A stretch of DNA of 64,000 nt from Gossypium raimondii (lineage: Eukaryota; Streptophyta; Magnoliopsida; Malvales; Malvaceae), in the NCBI RefSeq assembly GCF_025698545.1, contig NC_068576.1:50006390-50070389 (forward strand), given 5' to 3'. The translations under genes were made by a program, and so were the position numbers. The notes under the pieces were generated by a model. That model did no database searches. It was given only the letters and a program-made list of their open reading frames with translations, and was not told where the DNA came from. Of the stretch, positions 46,710 through 58,125 are shown in pieces. Numbering within the stretch: position 1 is the first letter of the stretch; every line of letters starts with the position of its first letter.

Positions 46710-49555
46710 TGTAACAAGCCCAAATTACCCGGGCCCAAATACAAATAAAATTAACCCTGATTACAAGTCCAAAATATAACATCCCAAAGCCCAACAAACT
46801 AAAAAATTTTTCAACAAAAAAACCTAGCCCTAAGCCTCCAGCGCCGCATGCACGCCTCTGCCCATGCCCCAACACCGCACGTTCTGTTGGCCTCCCTCGT
46901 ACGCGCCGTCGTTGTCACGTCCCATCACCACCTTCCCATACGCGTCAGAACACCTGAAAAGAGTAGCAGACAACAAACAACCAAACAAAGCACAAAACGA
47001 CAACGACAATAAAGGCCAAATAAAAAAAACGACAAAAAAATAGATTAGGAATAGTTTAGATCGGCTATAAAGGTCGAAATCTTAACTTTGTAGCTTTTTC
47101 TTCCTTTTTTAAGAAACACTGAGAAATAAAAAAAAAAAAGCAAACTTAAAAGGTGATTTTATTTCATTTCAGATTTTTTTTTTGTCTTTGTTTTGTTTAA
47201 TAAATAAAACAATAAAAAGAGAAGAGAAGAAACGTACCTGAATTGCCCGGTGGCTCTGTCGGCTGAGGTCTTTTCACCGTCGTCGGAATCGAGCCTTAAA
47301 AAAGGTCTAAAGTTTCTTCGATCCCTCGGGTTGAAAGCCTAACTCTCGTAGGCTGTGAAGCAAGGGCTGAGAGGCCCATTTCTTTCGCCGTTGGCCATTG
47401 GCCACGGTGGCGACGCGTCGACGGATGGTGGCCCATTCGGCCAGAGAAAGGGATGAGGGGATATGAGAGGTTGAGAGGATTTTAAGTTTTTTTTAAAGGC
47501 TTAGGCAGAAATAGAATGTTTTAAAAAAATTGGCTTTTATAAGATAATAAAACGACGCCGTTTTGCATATTGGGTTCAGGTGCCAAAACGACGTCGTTTT
47601 GGCCCTGACCCGCTACCCGATCCAACAGCCTAAGGGATCCGCATGCTTTCACGGTGATTGGGCTATTTACGCCCAGGGTCCTTGGCTTTTGCGTCATGAT
47701 GCAATCTAGTCCCTATTGTTTATTTTCGATTTGGCCTCTCGAATTTTCTACATGTTTCATTTTGGTCTGCGAGGAAACGGTGCGTTTTAAGACTGGGGAT
47801 TATTGCCCGATCAGTCCTCTAGCCTTTGAGCGCCTTCTATTTCTGCCCTTGCGACCTTTTTTTCATTATTTGCAATTTAAACCCCAATTTTGTGACCCGA
47901 TTTCAATTCGGCCCTCAAACTCTTTTTATGTTTTTTTTTGCTTATTTCCTTTTTTATTTTTATATATCTTTGTTTTTTTTTTATTTTAAATAAAAAGAGT
48001 TTTATTAAATATTCCTTTTAACATTTTATTTGTTTATTTATTCATATTTTATTTAGTCTTTTGGTTATTTTGTTTACTTTCTTAATAAATTTGATATTAT
48101 TATTGTTATTATTAATTATTGTTGTTGTTATTTACTCATTTATATTTTTAAATTTAAAATTTTCGTTATATATATACATACATGTGTTTTTATAATATAT
48201 ATATATATACATGCATATTTTTTATAATTTATCTATATATACACATATATACCTATATATATTTTACATTTTATAATTTATACAGATATCTATATATTTT
48301 CATTTTCATAAATGTATATATATATATACTTACATATTCTTTATGCTTTTAAAATATATATTTTGTATATGTTCTTTATATTTTAAGATTCATATATACC
48401 TATGTATATACTTTTTATATTTTATGATAGTTATACATACATACTTACATATATTTTCATGTATAATAATTTTAAAATATGTATACATGTATATATTTTC
48501 ATATTTTCATAATTTTATACACATATATATATATCTTTTATATTTTATAATTTTATTCATTTTCTTCATTCATTTATTTATTTACATGTCTAATTTTTTA
48601 TGCTTTAGTTTTTATTTGTTTATTGCAGGTTATTGTGCATACATGATTGATTTTATATATATATATATATATATATATTTTTGTCTTCTTATTTATTTAT
48701 CTTTTGTTTTTGCTCGTATTATTTTACTTGCATGATCATCATTGTTATTCCATTACATCCATTTTATCCAGATTCAAAAAAAGAAAAATTTGAAAATAAA
48801 GACAATACTCGGTATTTGAGATCTTCGAGAGGATTGATCCCTAACGTATTGAGTTCTAATTTTCTTCGTTGAATCTAAATAATCGAGAATGCTCTTTAAT
48901 CAAAAAACATAAATAAAAGCTCATTATTGGGAATTCAATACGTTGTGTCCTAACGCATTGGATATGACACATTGTTTTCTCGAGATGAGAATTTTTTAAA
49001 AAAATAAATAAAGGCAATATTCAATGTTTAGAATTTTGAGAAATTGTGCCCTAACGTATTGGGCCGCGATTTTTTCATCTGACTTAAACAATTGAATACC
49101 CTTTTAAATTTTATTGCACGAGTTTTGGACAAGCTCATTTTTGAGGAGGTGAAATATCATGCACTAACTTATTGGGTATGACATTTTCTCTCCCCGAAAT
49201 GAGAGGGTCTTAACGGCTAATTTGATTTATACAAGTTTTTTTTAATACAAGGATCGTATTTTAAAATCTTTGCACATTTTTATATTAAGGCACTAATTAA
49301 TTAACTAGGTACCAATTTTTGCGCGTTACGAGGGTGCTAATCCTTCCTCGTACGTAACCGACTCCCGAACCTATTTTTCTGAATTTCGCAGACCAAAAGT
49401 ATTGTTTTAATAAATCTAAATTGTTTATTAAAAACAACCACTTTTCGAGGTGACCCGATCACATCTCTTCAAAAAAGGATTGGTGGCGACTCCCGTATTC
49501 GTTTTAAAAAAAAAATCCAAATCGACCCTGCTTTCACAATAAAATGGTGTCAACA
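46710..49555 (+). mobile_element. Full 3' LTR (2846 bp)
   Basis: It begins TGTAACAAGCCC directly after the polypurine tract and ends ATGGTGTCAACA (TG...CA). The 3' end holds CGCGTTACGAGGGTGCTAAT, CTCGTACGTAACCGACTCCC and GGTGGCGACTCCCGTATTCG, the inverse of motifs in the LTRs at 16 and 32 kb. A perfect 20-bp palindrome lies at 47583-47602. No 5-bp duplication matches: AATTG lies before the 5' LTR (43584-43588) and ATCTT after this one. Frames at 47654-47989 and 48343-48735 are T-rich and not coding. Confidence 0.87.
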
Positions 49556-51585
49556 ATCTTAATAGCATCTCTTTTGTTGAATGAGACATAGATATCACGT
49601 TTAATAGATGTTTGATACATTTATTGCAAAAATTAATTTCAGTCGCATCAATTTATATATTTGATATTTTTACTATTTATGTTGATAATTTTAAGACCTC
49701 AAACTGAGTTATTAAATAATAATTTAAACCTACAAAATTCTATTAAATCGTATAAATAATTTGATCACTGAATAAAATTAGTGCAATAATTCCTATCAAC
49801 AAATATTTATATTATTGATTTGGTGTAATTCTCAAAATTAATGAAAATTTTAATTTCTTTAGAATTTAATAAGCCGGTTAATAAATTACAAGGTATGAAG
49901 CAATTTTGTGCCTATAAAATAGACAAAACAATTCAGTGCTTACAGGGAGTCATGTTAATCATTTCAGTTAACATGGCCTTAAGGAGGGGAAAACTTGGTT
50001 ATGTGTAAATGTACAATTGATTAAATTATTCTTTAAAAAATTAATAAATGGTTTTAAAATTTTGAAATTTTTTTAAAAATTATCAAAACCTCTCATTTTT
50101 CTTCCCTTTTCTGATACACCCGATCCAAAGCCCACTTTCCTTATTGCATCCGTTGTTCCCTCTCCCAATAATGGCGGCACCAAATGTCTCATTTGCTTTG
50201 ACCCTCGTTGCCATTTGATCTGCCTGTGTGCCCGTTATGCTGCCCACACCACCACCATACAATGTCAACGCCATCGCCTTCCTCTTCTCCGTGGACTGCT
50301 CCTCCCTCATCTTGTCCTTTTTTTATGGAATCTTGAACTAAGGTTGTAACCTTTTTTATGGTATGATTTGCACAACTGCTAAGATATATAAAATCACAAA
50401 GCCTTTTTGGTTATTGTTGATGACGTGCAAGAGGGAGGATGAAGATGGAAAGAGAAAATATTAAATATTAATAATAATTTAATTTAATTTCATATTTTTA
50501 TTTAACATTAAATTTTTTTTAATTAAAAAGTCACATGTCAACTCTTGATTAATTGAAAGGCTTATTTTTAAGGAGATAACAGTTGCAACCTATAATAGTT
50601 AGGGAATTATAGTTTAGGTACCTAATTCAAAAAAAAAGTTTAGATACCTAACTTAAATAAAAGTATAATTTGAGGGCTTATTATTCAATTAAACTTTTCT
50701 AAAAAACTTATATTATATCTTTTATAAACTATTTATAGTAAGGTAGAGTTGGTGGGTATTTATGTATTTAGATTCAAGTTTCATCACGTGTAATTGTAAT
50801 ATATGGATCTCCAATTTTATTATGCATGAGATTCTCTTTGGACTCAGATTTATTTATTTATTGTGCTTTGTATTGATTTTTATGCTACAATTTTTGTTTT
50901 GTTTTAATCTGTTTGTAATATTAACACTTTTAAAAATAAAATATTTACATTGAATTAATAATTTAGGTATTTTTAATTTAATAAGCATAATTTATTAATA
51001 AGAATATAGTTTGTATATTGAGAGTGAGAAATGAGTTAGTATTATTGTAGGGCATAAAAATTATTAGATTATGATACAAGAATAAAAAGTTTATCTAGAA
51101 ATATTCTTATTAAAATTTTATATGAAAAACTGTTTTAGCTTTTGGGGTCACAATCAAGCCCATGACTAGAGAAGAAGTATAGTTCCATAATCATTATAAT
51201 TTTGTTAATATATGTAATAATTTAGTTATGAATTGACATTGTGAAAACACCTAAAATATAAAATATATATATTTACTCAAAAATAGTAATAAATTGCAAA
51301 ATATATATTAAAATAAATAATATTGATCTCTGCAGGTATATGGAAGTACACCATGAAGTATATATCAATGATTATTATAATTTAGCTCCCTCGATTCAAC
51401 TTACAAGTGATCACATATATATAAACAGTACTACTAGAGAAGTTATAGAAAATCATAAAATGTTGACATATACATACATAACATATATAACAGTAACAGA
51501 GATGGCAATCTAGAAATTAAGAGAATTCCATGCATCCATATGCATGTGATCATTGATGGAGAGTAGTGATTTATGCAGAACTATA
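49556..51585. other. Intergenic, SWEET B downstream region
   Basis: AT-rich with no supported gene. A GC-richer patch at 50090-50330 is open on the minus strand (75 codons) without a known domain. The 3' UTR of SWEET copy B should occupy the right end. Confidence 0.5.
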
Positions 51586-53194
51586 TCAAGCTTGACATGT
51601 TCCCAGCATCTGGTTTGAATTGGGCAACTCCAAGATTTTGGGTTCCCTTTGATCATGATCATGATATTGGTTTTGTAATTTACAGCTCATTCCAATCATT
51701 TGATGATCATCATCATGGATTTCCGGCTCTGATGAACTAATTTCCTCAACTTCAGAAGTGGTAACCGCACCCACATCGATTGTATGCTCTGGTAACTTAA
51801 CCTCCTCCACTACCACCGTCTTGTAGTTCCTGTATATTGCATACAGCACCATCTGAAGCAACCCGAACACCAACCCCAGAACATTTGGGATCTGTACAGC
51901 CAAACCAACAATACACTTATGTCTGAATATATGTGTACATGCATCAAACACAATGATAGTATTTAGGAGATTGCTTTTGTGGTTGGTTAGTGCATAAATT
52001 GGACTTCCACTTACCGCAATATGTAAATCCTTAAGAAATATGCCATATAAAAGCCAGGCGATAGCACTAAAGGTGAGCATCAATGATAAATGAAATGGCA
52101 TAAACTCCACGCTTTTTGTAATTATAACTTGCCTCTGCAAAATTTTAAACAAAGTTACCATCGTCATGTCAACATTATAAAAGAATATTTATTTTAATCC
52201 AAGTAACAATGATTTGTTCAGTAAGTGGGAGTCACATAAACTTTGGAATCAAATCAACTAAAATAGGAGAAAAGCATCAAAAAGCAAGAATATATATATA
52301 TATATATATTGAATATGAATCAAGTATTGATGTTGGTGTAGGAATATGTAAGGAATATGGGATGAGAGTCCTTACCATGATGCTTAGAGGTGCGGCGAAC
52401 ACACTTGTAGCAAATACTACACAGATCCATCCAAGAAATTCAACTCGATTCGATCCTTTGGTTAAGAACTGGATGAGAAGAAGAATCGAAAAAAATACTA
52501 CACCGTCCAGCAATATAAGCATCCTCAACGTAGATATCTGCAATTCATTTTTACAAATTAGTAATGCAAACTTTGATCATTTTCATTAGCTTTAAAACCA
52601 AAGGAAAAAAGGGAGGATAAACTATATATATATACCTTGGATTGCTTTGATGCATAAGCGATATAGATAGCAATGTAAATGGTCTCCACGACACAACCGA
52701 AGGAGTTAATGGTGATGAGAAGGAAAGCTCCAGATTTGACAAAGGCATAGTAAATCCAAAGCATGGCACTGAAGAGAGAAACCACGTATGGAATGGATTG
52801 GAAACCCTCTGTTGATTTCTTCTTACAAATTCGGATAAAAGTTGGTCTGATATTAAACAATTACTTAGTATCTCAGTTCTTTGTCTTAAATATATATATA
52901 TATATATATATATATAAGATTATTATCAGATCAAACCATGTAAAGTGTAAACAGACTTACAATGGAGCTAGGAAAACCACGAAGGAGGAAATGTTACCTA
53001 CAAACATTGTGAAAATAATCAGCTCTTTAGTGTGTGTATTGCTCAATTGTCATTAAATGAGAAGATTGAAACTTTTGAAACAAAGTTTTTTATTGTAAAC
53101 ATTGTGAAGTAGAAACAAGTAGTGTTAATGAATAATGAATACCTAGGAGACCAGAGATAAAAACCCATGGATTATCAGCTGAAAACACGCCCAT
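51586..53194 (-). CDS. SWEET: SWEET sugar transporter, clade III type (copy B)
   Basis: Six exons on the minus strand, 53194-53143, 52997-52961, 52846-52636, 52537-52376, 52134-52015 and 51891-51586, close in phase and code 295 residues. First MtN3 repeat: [58 protein letters not shown]. Second: [60 protein letters not shown]. Prolines and substrate-site Asn/Trp are conserved. The tail is long and acidic/His-rich ([20 protein letters not shown]). Exons 2-5 measure 37, 211, 162 and 120 nt, the same as copy A. Clade III members export sucrose at the plasma membrane, and cotton clade III genes include known bacterial blight susceptibility targets; whether this copy is one of them is not shown here. 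Confidence 0.95.
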
Positions 53195-55264
53195 CTCTTG
53201 GCTATATACTCACTGATTCCCAAAGAGATGATCAATGTAAAGACTGGGGCTGTAAGGGAAAATGCCCTTTGATTTTGATCTCTCTCACTCGACCTGGGAT
53301 GCAATTCTTAGTTCAAGGTCGTGGGGTATATATAGGGGAAGGCGCTCTGTTGCCTTTGCATGAAAATTGATTAGTTAATATGTTTCGACTTATCACTTAG
53401 GAGCTAGTGGGTGCTTACTATAGAAATCCATGTCTCTAATATTCTAATTTTATTTTAAACTCGAATCCATATTATTGTGATTGAAAAATACTTTTAAAAT
53501 TGATGTGAAAAATGAAGTTTGTTAATTTAAAATATTTGATATTATTGGTAAAATTATGATAAAAATTAAATAATTCATTTTAAACATATTTTAAATTTAA
53601 AAATAAATTAAATTAGATAATATTTTAATATAATTATATATGAAACTTTTTAAATAGACAATAAATTATTTATAAATTTAATGATACATAAAATATAAAA
53701 AAAAAGTATATATAATAATATTGGAAAAAAATGAATTTATGCCTCAATCATTGAATCAAATGTTGGGAAATCCCATTGTAATAGACATCAAAGTAGAACC
53801 GGCAAAAGGAGAAGTCGTAACTTTAATGAACTTTTACTGTACGGATTTCAAAGCATCCAAACTTTAGACAGGTGCAGGCAGCATCTAAATCAGCACCATT
53901 CCCTTCAATTATTTGTCGTAGAAAATCCCTAAATCTGGTAACCTCTTGGCTTTTTCACTAACTTTTGCTTTTGTTGTTCTGGGGTTGATGGTGATAATGA
54001 AACTAAAAGATGAGATGAGCAAAAAGAATTGTTAAAACTTGCTGCTATTGCGTTCTATCTCATATGTCCTTTATTTTTTGACTGTATCACGCGTGAAGCA
54101 GAGGGAATTCAAAGTCAGCTTCGTAAAGCACCCAAGTGGCCAAACTTCATTCCCTGACAGTTATATGTATCTACCACCATTTACACAAGGAAAATCAAAC
54201 TTCCACAACTGCCCTTCTGTTTCTTCATCTTCTTCTTCAATGTAGGGGTCGTGTTTGGACGAATGGAAAATCAAAAGCACAAAAGCATGAAATGTTAAAC
54301 CAAGATAGGCCCTCAAGTGTTAGGGGGGGTATTAAAATAACTAAATCTCACCTGAAATGATAAGATTTTTACTATATATAAAATTATATGTCATGTAGTT
54401 TTTTTTTTTTTTTTTGCCCACTATGATCATCAGAATAAATAAGATTACCCTATGCATGATTAGATATCATCAGCATTCACCACCATCACCCATTTTTAAA
54501 CAATTTCTTCACTTGAGATATTTCCTTGCTGGCTCTGCACTTGTGAATGTTAATGGAGGTTCCAAGTTAGTTACTTTCATGAACAGAGTTTTTGAAGGCG
54601 AAAGCTGTCCATCAACTTTGCACTTGGACATGCAATAACCCCTTTGCATGTCTTTAATGGGGACATTGAAAGTTTTCAAGCCTCCTTTTGCTTTGGTTAA
54701 GATGATTTGTTTCATTAGGAGACGACCTTTGGGTTATTGAAACATCTGTTATAGATTAATATTTAAAAATTCTCTTTATAAATTTGGGTAAAGTGGAATG
54801 AAGATAATGCAAAGAAATGATGAAAAGGGGTCATTATCTTTGCAAGGTGGTAGATTACCTGACTTAATTAAATGAATAACTTTGATTTACCTTTGACCGT
54901 CTAAAACCTGTACTTTCCTGATATATGGAGTGTTTAGTTTGGTTAATTAGTAGATTTTGGTGGTAAAATAAGTCAAGAAATCAATGATTGATCAATTATT
55001 TCTTTTGAATGTGTAATCATCAATTCTTTACCTAAATTTCATATCTCAACTACTCTAAAAACACTGACACTTCATCCCGCTAAAATCTGTATAATGGGAT
55101 TCAATTACTTAATATTATGTACTCATAATTAATACTTTTATGAAGGAAAAACGAAAATCTTATACCTTAAATTTTGAATATGAATATTCAAAAATTAATT
55201 ATTCTACATACAAAATAACATAATATTTTACAAGTAAGATTGGAATGTTGCATGTGTACTTATA
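53195..55264. other. SWEET B promoter and intergenic region
   Basis: Apart from the TATA box at 53327-53334 I see no supported gene. The two overlapping frames near 54414-54715 lie on opposite strands and match nothing I recognise. Confidence 0.45.
53327..53334 (-). promoter_or_regulatory. TATA box of SWEET copy B
   Basis: TATATATA on the minus strand inside CCCCTATATATACCCC, 133 bp before the ATG. The distance is nearly the same as in SWEET copy A (139 bp). Confidence 0.55.
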
Positions 55265-55269
55265 AAGAT

Positions 55270-55846
55270 TGTTATCCTTATCTTAGCAATGATACGTGAT
55301 GTAATCCAGGAAGGCCTTGTAAGGATTCCTCCCCTCATGAGTGGCTCTTTGTCTGATACCTCTTATGGTGGCCTTGCATCCAAAGCCATCTGTTGCCAAC
55401 CCTTCGCAGATCTTTTTGGATCATCTTAGAAACCATTTACTACAGACCCTCTGCGGGGTCACTAAGGACCATTAAAGCATAACAACCTTGTACAACCTTA
55501 ACAAAGAGAATACCAGAGCAAGACCACACAATACAACACATGGCAACAACTAACATGTAATGACCCTACCACCTAGTCAACCTCATTGGCAACCCTACCA
55601 TCTGTATTGTTGGTGATATGGCACTACCAAACAAGGGACACCCCCTATATATACCTTGGAGCACGAGGGGTAAAGGATTCCTTCTTCTTCTCCAAAAAAA
55701 TTTAAGCATTCCTCAGCTATCTTCTTCTTTTCCCACTCCCCTCCTCTTTCAATCTTTGGCTCTCTTACTGTCATAGGTGAACCAAACCTATAGTCACCAC
55801 CACCTTCTCCTCCCAAACTCTCTTACTGATTTCTTATATCAACAAT
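55270..55846 (+). mobile_element. Possible solo LTR or LTR fragment
   Basis: GC-richer than its flanks. It starts TGTTATCCTTATCTTAGC, contains CCCCTATATATACCTTGGAG (TATA-like) followed by a CT-rich leader, and ends TTCTTATATCAACA. The design resembles a small LTR. No 5-bp duplication is found, so the boundaries are guesses. Confidence 0.3.
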
Positions 55847-56074
55847 TTTTTTTTTAAAAAAAGACAGTTATATAATTATCCAAAATAAGTCATATAAAAA
55901 TATCACTTTAAAATACATAAAGAAAATTAAAAGTATAATGATAAATTTAACCCTTATTGTTTAGCCTTTTTGTCACTTTGGCCCTATTTTTTTTATCACT
56001 TTGGCCCTCAACCTTTAAAAGTTAGTCCATTTGATTTTTTTTTATATGGAAAGGTTAACTAAGCCGTTAGAATT

Positions 56075-56615
56075 TTAGTTAATTACACTAGACATTCCCA
56101 AACTATAACCTTCATTCAAAATTAGTCCCAAATTTTAAAACATTCTAATTACATCCCTCAAACTATTGAAGTTATGTCAATAAGATCTTTTTGTTACTAA
56201 ATTCGTTAATTTAACCATTAAATTAGACGTCATATCTCATGTGATATAATTTAAAATGAAAATTTTAAAGAAAAATAAATATTGTGAAAATGAGTGTTGC
56301 AAAAATCTTGGTCTTGAGGTTTTCAAATTTTATAGAAGCTTTATTGTTCGCTCTCTCTTTTTTCGGTTTTGTTTTGTTTTTGTTTTACTTTTAAAAGTTA
56401 CGTGACAACATTTTACTTTTATTTTAAATTTTCATTTTAAATCATGTCATATAAGATTTGATGTGTCATTTAACGATTAAATTATGATTTTAATAATAGA
56501 AGAACTTGATTGATATAACATCAATAATTTGGGGGTGTAATTGAAATGTTTTGAAGTTTAGTGACTAGTTTAATATGAGGGTCATGGTTTGAGGGTGTAC
56601 AATGCAATCAACTCT
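56075..56615. mobile_element. Long-TIR non-autonomous element (Mutator-like design)
   Basis: Arms of roughly 200 bp: left GTTAATTACACTAGACATTC, CCAAACTATAACCTTCATTC and TTCTAATTACATCCCTCAAA. The right arm, inverted, reads GTTGATTGCATTGTACACCC, TCAAACCATGACCCTCATAT and TTTCAATTACACCCCCAAAT. The similarity extends to ATTTAAAATGAAAATTT in both arms. About 120 bp lie between. Long TIRs suit a MULE-derived MITE, but a 9-bp duplication is not clear. Confidence 0.6.
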
Positions 56616-56669
56616 CAAATTTTTAATAGCATTGACATGAAAATTCACATTACAGTCCATGTATACTTT

Positions 56670-57063
56670 TGTTGATACAGAATACAAGGGAGGAGCACAA
56701 AGAGGAGGTTAAGGTGGCGCTATGAAGTCCGATTCACCTGTAAAGGCTGAGAGCAGAACAAGGACAAGAGGACAAGCTGATTGAGAGGGCAAAATGTTCA
56801 TAGTTTTCTAGGGTATTTATAGGAAAAGTCCTCTTGTCCATTGGTATGACCTTGGCTAAATAAGCGTTTAATCTCATTAAATGCGCAATGGATGATCATA
56901 GGCACATATTATGAGATTATATCAGTATGAGGTAGTCAAGCCGAAATAGACTCATTATTGTGTCTTGGAAGTGTGTTTATAGTAGGATAGTGTTTAATTT
57001 TGTCAACCATACCCTATGCATGTCTTCTTCTGACACATGTCTTCTTGGTGGAGGGATATAACA
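56670..57063 (-). mobile_element. Small LTR-like element
   Basis: On the minus strand it runs TGTTATATCCCTCCACC to TTCTGTATCAACA (TG...CA, 394 bp) and has a TATA-like CCTATAAATACCCTAG followed by a leader rich in CT. Flanks ACTTT (left) and AGTTC (right) agree at only 3 of 5 positions, so the target duplication is uncertain. Size and layout suit a solo LTR. Confidence 0.5.
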
Positions 57064-57322
57064 AGTTCAAATTAAAAAAATTAATAAAAATATTAAAAAG
57101 TTCATACAATTTTTTAGAAAAATTAGACATATTAGCAATGAAGTATATGTAGATTGCAAGTCGAGCTACCATGTTAATACTATTAAAATTTTAAAAATTC
57201 AGTCAATTTTTTGTTCAAAACAAAGTAATTTTGACTAAATTTTGAAGATTGAAAGCCAAAGTGATAAAAAAATTTAGGACCAAAATGACAAATGAATAAA
57301 TGTTAAAGGCTAAGTTGTGTCT

Positions 57323-57663
57323 TTAAATATATTGATATTGAAACCATAAAACTTACCGAAAATTATCTGAATCCTAAATAAGACCAAATACCAAATGTTT
57401 AATTTGGATACGACTTGTCAATACATTTTAAAGCAATGATTAAAATTTTTATTTGACATTTAAATTATACAAATTCAAACTTTGTCATCTTTTTTTTCTT
57501 CCTGATGATAAAAAATATTTAGGTACCACGCTCAGAGTATTATTTAGTATATTTGGTAATAGCTTATAAACCAACCCAATATCATTACTTATGAATACAA
57601 TGTCGTTGCTTTTAGGAAAAAATCACATACAATATCATCACTCATGCATACAATATCTCATTG
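57323..57663. other. Short intergenic stretch
   Basis: No gene or repeat recognised between the TIR element and the next foldback. Confidence 0.4.
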
Positions 57664-57664
57664 A

Positions 57665-58125
57665 CCTTTCATGTTTGAGGGGAAGTTGATTTCGGACCTT
57701 TAATGGAAGGCATTGTCCCATTCAAAGGTTTTGTTTCTTGTACTTTGAGGAGTCCAAAGTAGTTCATGGAATTTAGAGAGTATCTCGATTAATGTAGATA
57801 CAACTTACAAACTCATGAAAGGTGTCAATATTGCTAAAAATATTAATCATGCAAGTTGCACTTCAACGGATCAAACAATCAACCAAGGCTTAAATGTCTT
57901 ACTTTAGCATACCGCAATGGCATTTAAGTCTTGACCAATGGTTACTTACAAAATTAATATTTCTAACAATATTGATACCTCTCCGATGAGCTTATAAGTT
58001 TGTATCTACATCAACCGAGACGCTCTCTAAATTCCGTAAACCCTTTAAGCTCTCCTTAAAATCCAAAAGGCAAAACCCTTAAATAAGACAACACGGATCC
58101 AAAACCAACCTCTCCTCTAGAAGTG
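57665..58125. repeat. Foldback element, about 460 bp
   Basis: The left arm GGAATTTAGAGAGTATCTCG then TGTAGATACAACTTACAAAC and GTCAATATTGCTAAAAATAT pairs with the inverse of the right arm, GGAATTTAGAGAGCGTCTCG then TGTAGATACAAACTTATAAG and ATCAATATTGTTAGAAATAT. The outer ends also match (GAGGGGAAGTTGATTTCGGA against GAGGAGAGGTTGGTTTTGGA). The centre has its own pair GGCTTAAATG / CATTTAAGTC. No ORF. Confidence 0.7.

Larger units (their letters stand above)
55940..57322. mobile_element. TIR element containing a nested TIR element and a small LTR
   Basis: The left arm (about 55955-56030) has TTAGCC, TTTTTGTCACTTTGGCCCTA, TTTTTATCACTTTGGCCCTC and AGTTAGTCCA. The inverse of the right arm (57234-57320) has TTAGCC, ATTTGTCATTTTGGTCCTAA, TTTTTATCACTTTGGCTTTC and ATTTAGTCAA. 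No transposase is present, so it is non-autonomous. Inside are the long-TIR element 56075-56615 and the LTR-like 56670-57063. Confidence 0.55.

Noticed and set aside
48343..48735. 130-codon Ile/Tyr/Phe-rich frame
   Set aside because: T/A-rich LTR sequence with TATA microsatellites; composition follows the base bias and there is no domain.
53167..53370. 67-codon plus-strand frame [20 protein letters not shown]
   Set aside because: It overlaps the first exon, leader and TATA box of SWEET copy B on the other strand and has no signature.
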